Shown here: piece by piece, positions 62,782 to 64,000 of the stretch | Position numbering within the stretch: the stretch's first letter is position 1 | Layout: each line of letters starts with the position of its first letter | DNA from: Georgenia thermotolerans | GTDB lineage: Bacteria > Actinomycetota > Actinomycetes > Actinomycetales > Actinomycetaceae | Assembly (NCBI RefSeq): GCF_009193185.1 | Contig: NZ_VUKF01000001.1 | Coordinates: forward strand, 62,001 to 126,000 | DNA: 64,000 nucleotides | Direction of reading: 5' to 3' | Translations under genes and position numbers: made by a program | The notes under the pieces: generated by a model | Database searches by the model: none | Seen by the model: the letters and a program-made list of their open reading frames with translations, nothing else | What the model was told of the DNA's origin: nothing

Positions 62782-63610
62782 GTGCGCGCCAGGCGGAGTC
62801 GCGCCCCCGGGTCGACGGCGACCGGCGAGGTGGGCACCGAGCGGTCGGTGACGGCGTTCGTCGTCCTCGTCGTCGTGCTCTCGGCCGTCTTCTGGGCGCT
62901 CGACCCGCTGCTCGGCGACGCCCCCGCCCGGCTCACGGGCGCCGACCTGCCCGCGAGCGCGCTGATGTTCGTCGTCCCCGGCGTGGCCGCCCTCGTCCTG
63001 GCGTGGCGGCGCGGCGGGCGCGCGGCCGTCCGGCGGCTGCTGACGACGGCGACCCGCCGGCCGCGTCCGCCCTCCCCCGGCTGGTACGTGCCCACCCTGC
63101 TCCTCATGCCTGCGATCGTGGCGGCGAGCTACGTGGTCGCGCGCGTGGCCGGGCTACCGCTCCCCCAGCCCGTGGTGGTGGCGTGGGCGTCGATCCCGGT
63201 GCTGGCCGGGCTGTACCTGGTCACCGGGTGGTGCGAGCAGCTGGGGTGGACGACGTACGCCACCGACCCGCTGCAGGAGCGGCACGGCGCGCTGCGGGCG
63301 GCGCTGATGCTCGGGGCGGTGTGGGCGCTGGTGCACGTGGTGCCGTACGCACAGGCCTGGGCACGGCGCGCGCTGGGTGCTCGGCCAGTGCCTCTTCACG
63401 GTGGCGCTGCGCGTGCTGCTGGCGTGGATCTACAACAACACCGGCCCCGGCGTGCTGGCCGTCGTCGCCTGCCAGGCGTCGTCGAACGTCGCCTGGTCGC
63501 TGTTCCCCAACCACGGCTCGCACTACGACCCGGTGGTGACCGGGCTGCTCACCGCCGCCGTCGCCCTCGGCGTGGTGCTGCGCTTCGGGGGCCGCACGCT
63601 GGTGCGGTGA
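62782..63610 (+). pseudogene. CPBP-family intramembrane protease, frameshifted
   Basis: The first part has membrane helices (FVVLVVVLSAVFWALDPLLG, ALMFVVPGVAALVLAW) and the core motif region GWCEQLGWTTYATDPLQERH, which resembles the EExxR-type site although Glu-Glu is Cys-Glu here. The frame then changes: HVVPYAQAW continues as noise, while the next frame reads ARWVLGQCLFTVALRVLLAW and then YNNTGPGVLAVV to 63610. Deleting one G of the GGG at 63359-63361 would restore QAW-HGARWVLGQ. The start at GTG 62782 is uncertain. Activity is doubtful in this sequence. Confidence 0.72.
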
Positions 63611-63680
63611 ACCGCGGCCACCCGGGGTCACCGCCGTCGTCCCCCTTGGGCGTCCGGTGCGTGGTGCCCGCCGCTGGCGG

Positions 63681-64000
63681 TCAGAGGCGGGCGTGCTCGG
63701 GGCAGAAGGTCGCCACCGAGGTCTCGAGCAGGCGGTCGAACACGGCACGGTCGACGTCGTAGGTCTTGGCGGCCGCCGCGAAGGACGCCGCCGTGGCGCC
63801 CGCGTCGAGCTCCGCGCACAGGCGCCGGCCGGAGGCGACCAGCTCGCGGTCCGTCCGCTGCTCGGCGCTCGTGCCGGAGGCGATGCGCCGCACCTGGCCG
63901 GGGAAGCGCTCCTCCGACGGCGGGAGCAGGGTCGGCGCCGCCTGGGCCGCGACGGCGGCGCACGCGGCCAGGGCCAGCACCGTGGCCAGCGACAGGACGC
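63681..64000 (-). CDS. DUF732-like secreted protein, 5' partial
   Basis: The 5' end runs off the right edge. Visible are a signal-like hydrophobic stretch (VLSLATVLALAACAAVAAQA) and a DUF732-type domain: RRLCAELDAGATAASFAAAA, RLLETSVATFCPEHARL with two cysteines at the usual spacing. DUF732 proteins are small secreted helical proteins of Actinobacteria with unknown function. An internal GTG at 63978-63980 would yield about 99 residues, but the frame continues upstream with signal character, so the true start is probably outside the window. Confidence 0.7.
   Translation of the reverse strand, partial: VLSLATVLALAACAAVAAQAAPTLLPPSEERFPGQVRRIASGTSAEQRTDRELVASGRRLCAELDAGATAASFAAAAKTYDVDRAVFDRLLETSVATFCPEHARL

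Overview
The window reads as a very GC-rich actinobacterial chromosome. Supporting signs are dense short genes, many GTG starts, GTGA/ATGA stop-start overlaps, Actinobacteria-typical families (BTAD regulator with ATPase, PPOX/F420-type oxidoreductase, DUF732-like secreted protein) and lipoprotein signals. A Micrococcales-like organism (Cellulomonas/Georgenia type) is my inference, not a proof. I saw no tRNA, rRNA or CRISPR array.

Layout. 1-3.4 kb: partial DNA alkylation repair protein, an SRPBCC-ArsR pair behind two matched 20-bp inverted repeats, an FAD monooxygenase and a small membrane protein. 3.6-14.6 kb: a divergent catabolic locus. The minus arm encodes a LacI regulator, FGGY kinase, fucose-isomerase-like enzyme and HpcH/HpaI aldolase. 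The plus arm encodes a GntR regulator, a complete TctC-TctB-TctA transporter, a cytosolic BNR/sialidase-fold protein and a dihydrodipicolinate-synthase-family aldolase, and ends in a 16-bp hairpin terminator. The same 12-bp operator-like word precedes both the kinase and the GntR gene. 14.9-19.9 kb: a five-gene operon with an NMT1-type binding protein, a GntR helix-turn-helix fused to a 5-formyl-THF cyclo-ligase-like (COG0212-type) domain, a stand-alone paralogue of that domain, an ABC ATPase and a double-length permease. This is my leading candidate for an undescribed metabolite-sensing and uptake system.

20.1-23.6 kb: a PPOX-type oxidoreductase and a sugar ABC transporter. 23.7-40.5 kb: an accessory, visibly less GC-rich island entered through two broken gene ends (AraC-type and SDR). 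It holds a PH-domain protein, an unknown 417-residue helical protein coupled to an aldo/keto reductase, a membrane NERD nuclease-like protein, a GIY-YIG protein overlapping a giant HEPN-transglutaminase-helicase-Vsr protein (Hhe-type anti-phage defence), and a divergent MmeI-like restriction-modification enzyme.

40.8-64 kb: mostly housekeeping and secretory genes. These are a DUF554 protein, BBE-type FAD oxidase, S8 protease, BTAD regulator, M14 carboxypeptidase, two-component system, DHA2 transporter, PadR/hydrolase pair, rhodanese, FNT channel, DHFR-like enzyme, secreted EEP nuclease, CinA-like protein, CPBP protease and a partial secreted protein.

A recurring oddity: five genes are interrupted by frame changes (near 35.83, 47.44, 50.15, 53.15 and 63.36 kb). 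Four lie in short homopolymers and may be sequence errors or real mutations. The fifth is an 8-bp repeat tract whose loss of one unit would exactly restore an exported carboxypeptidase.
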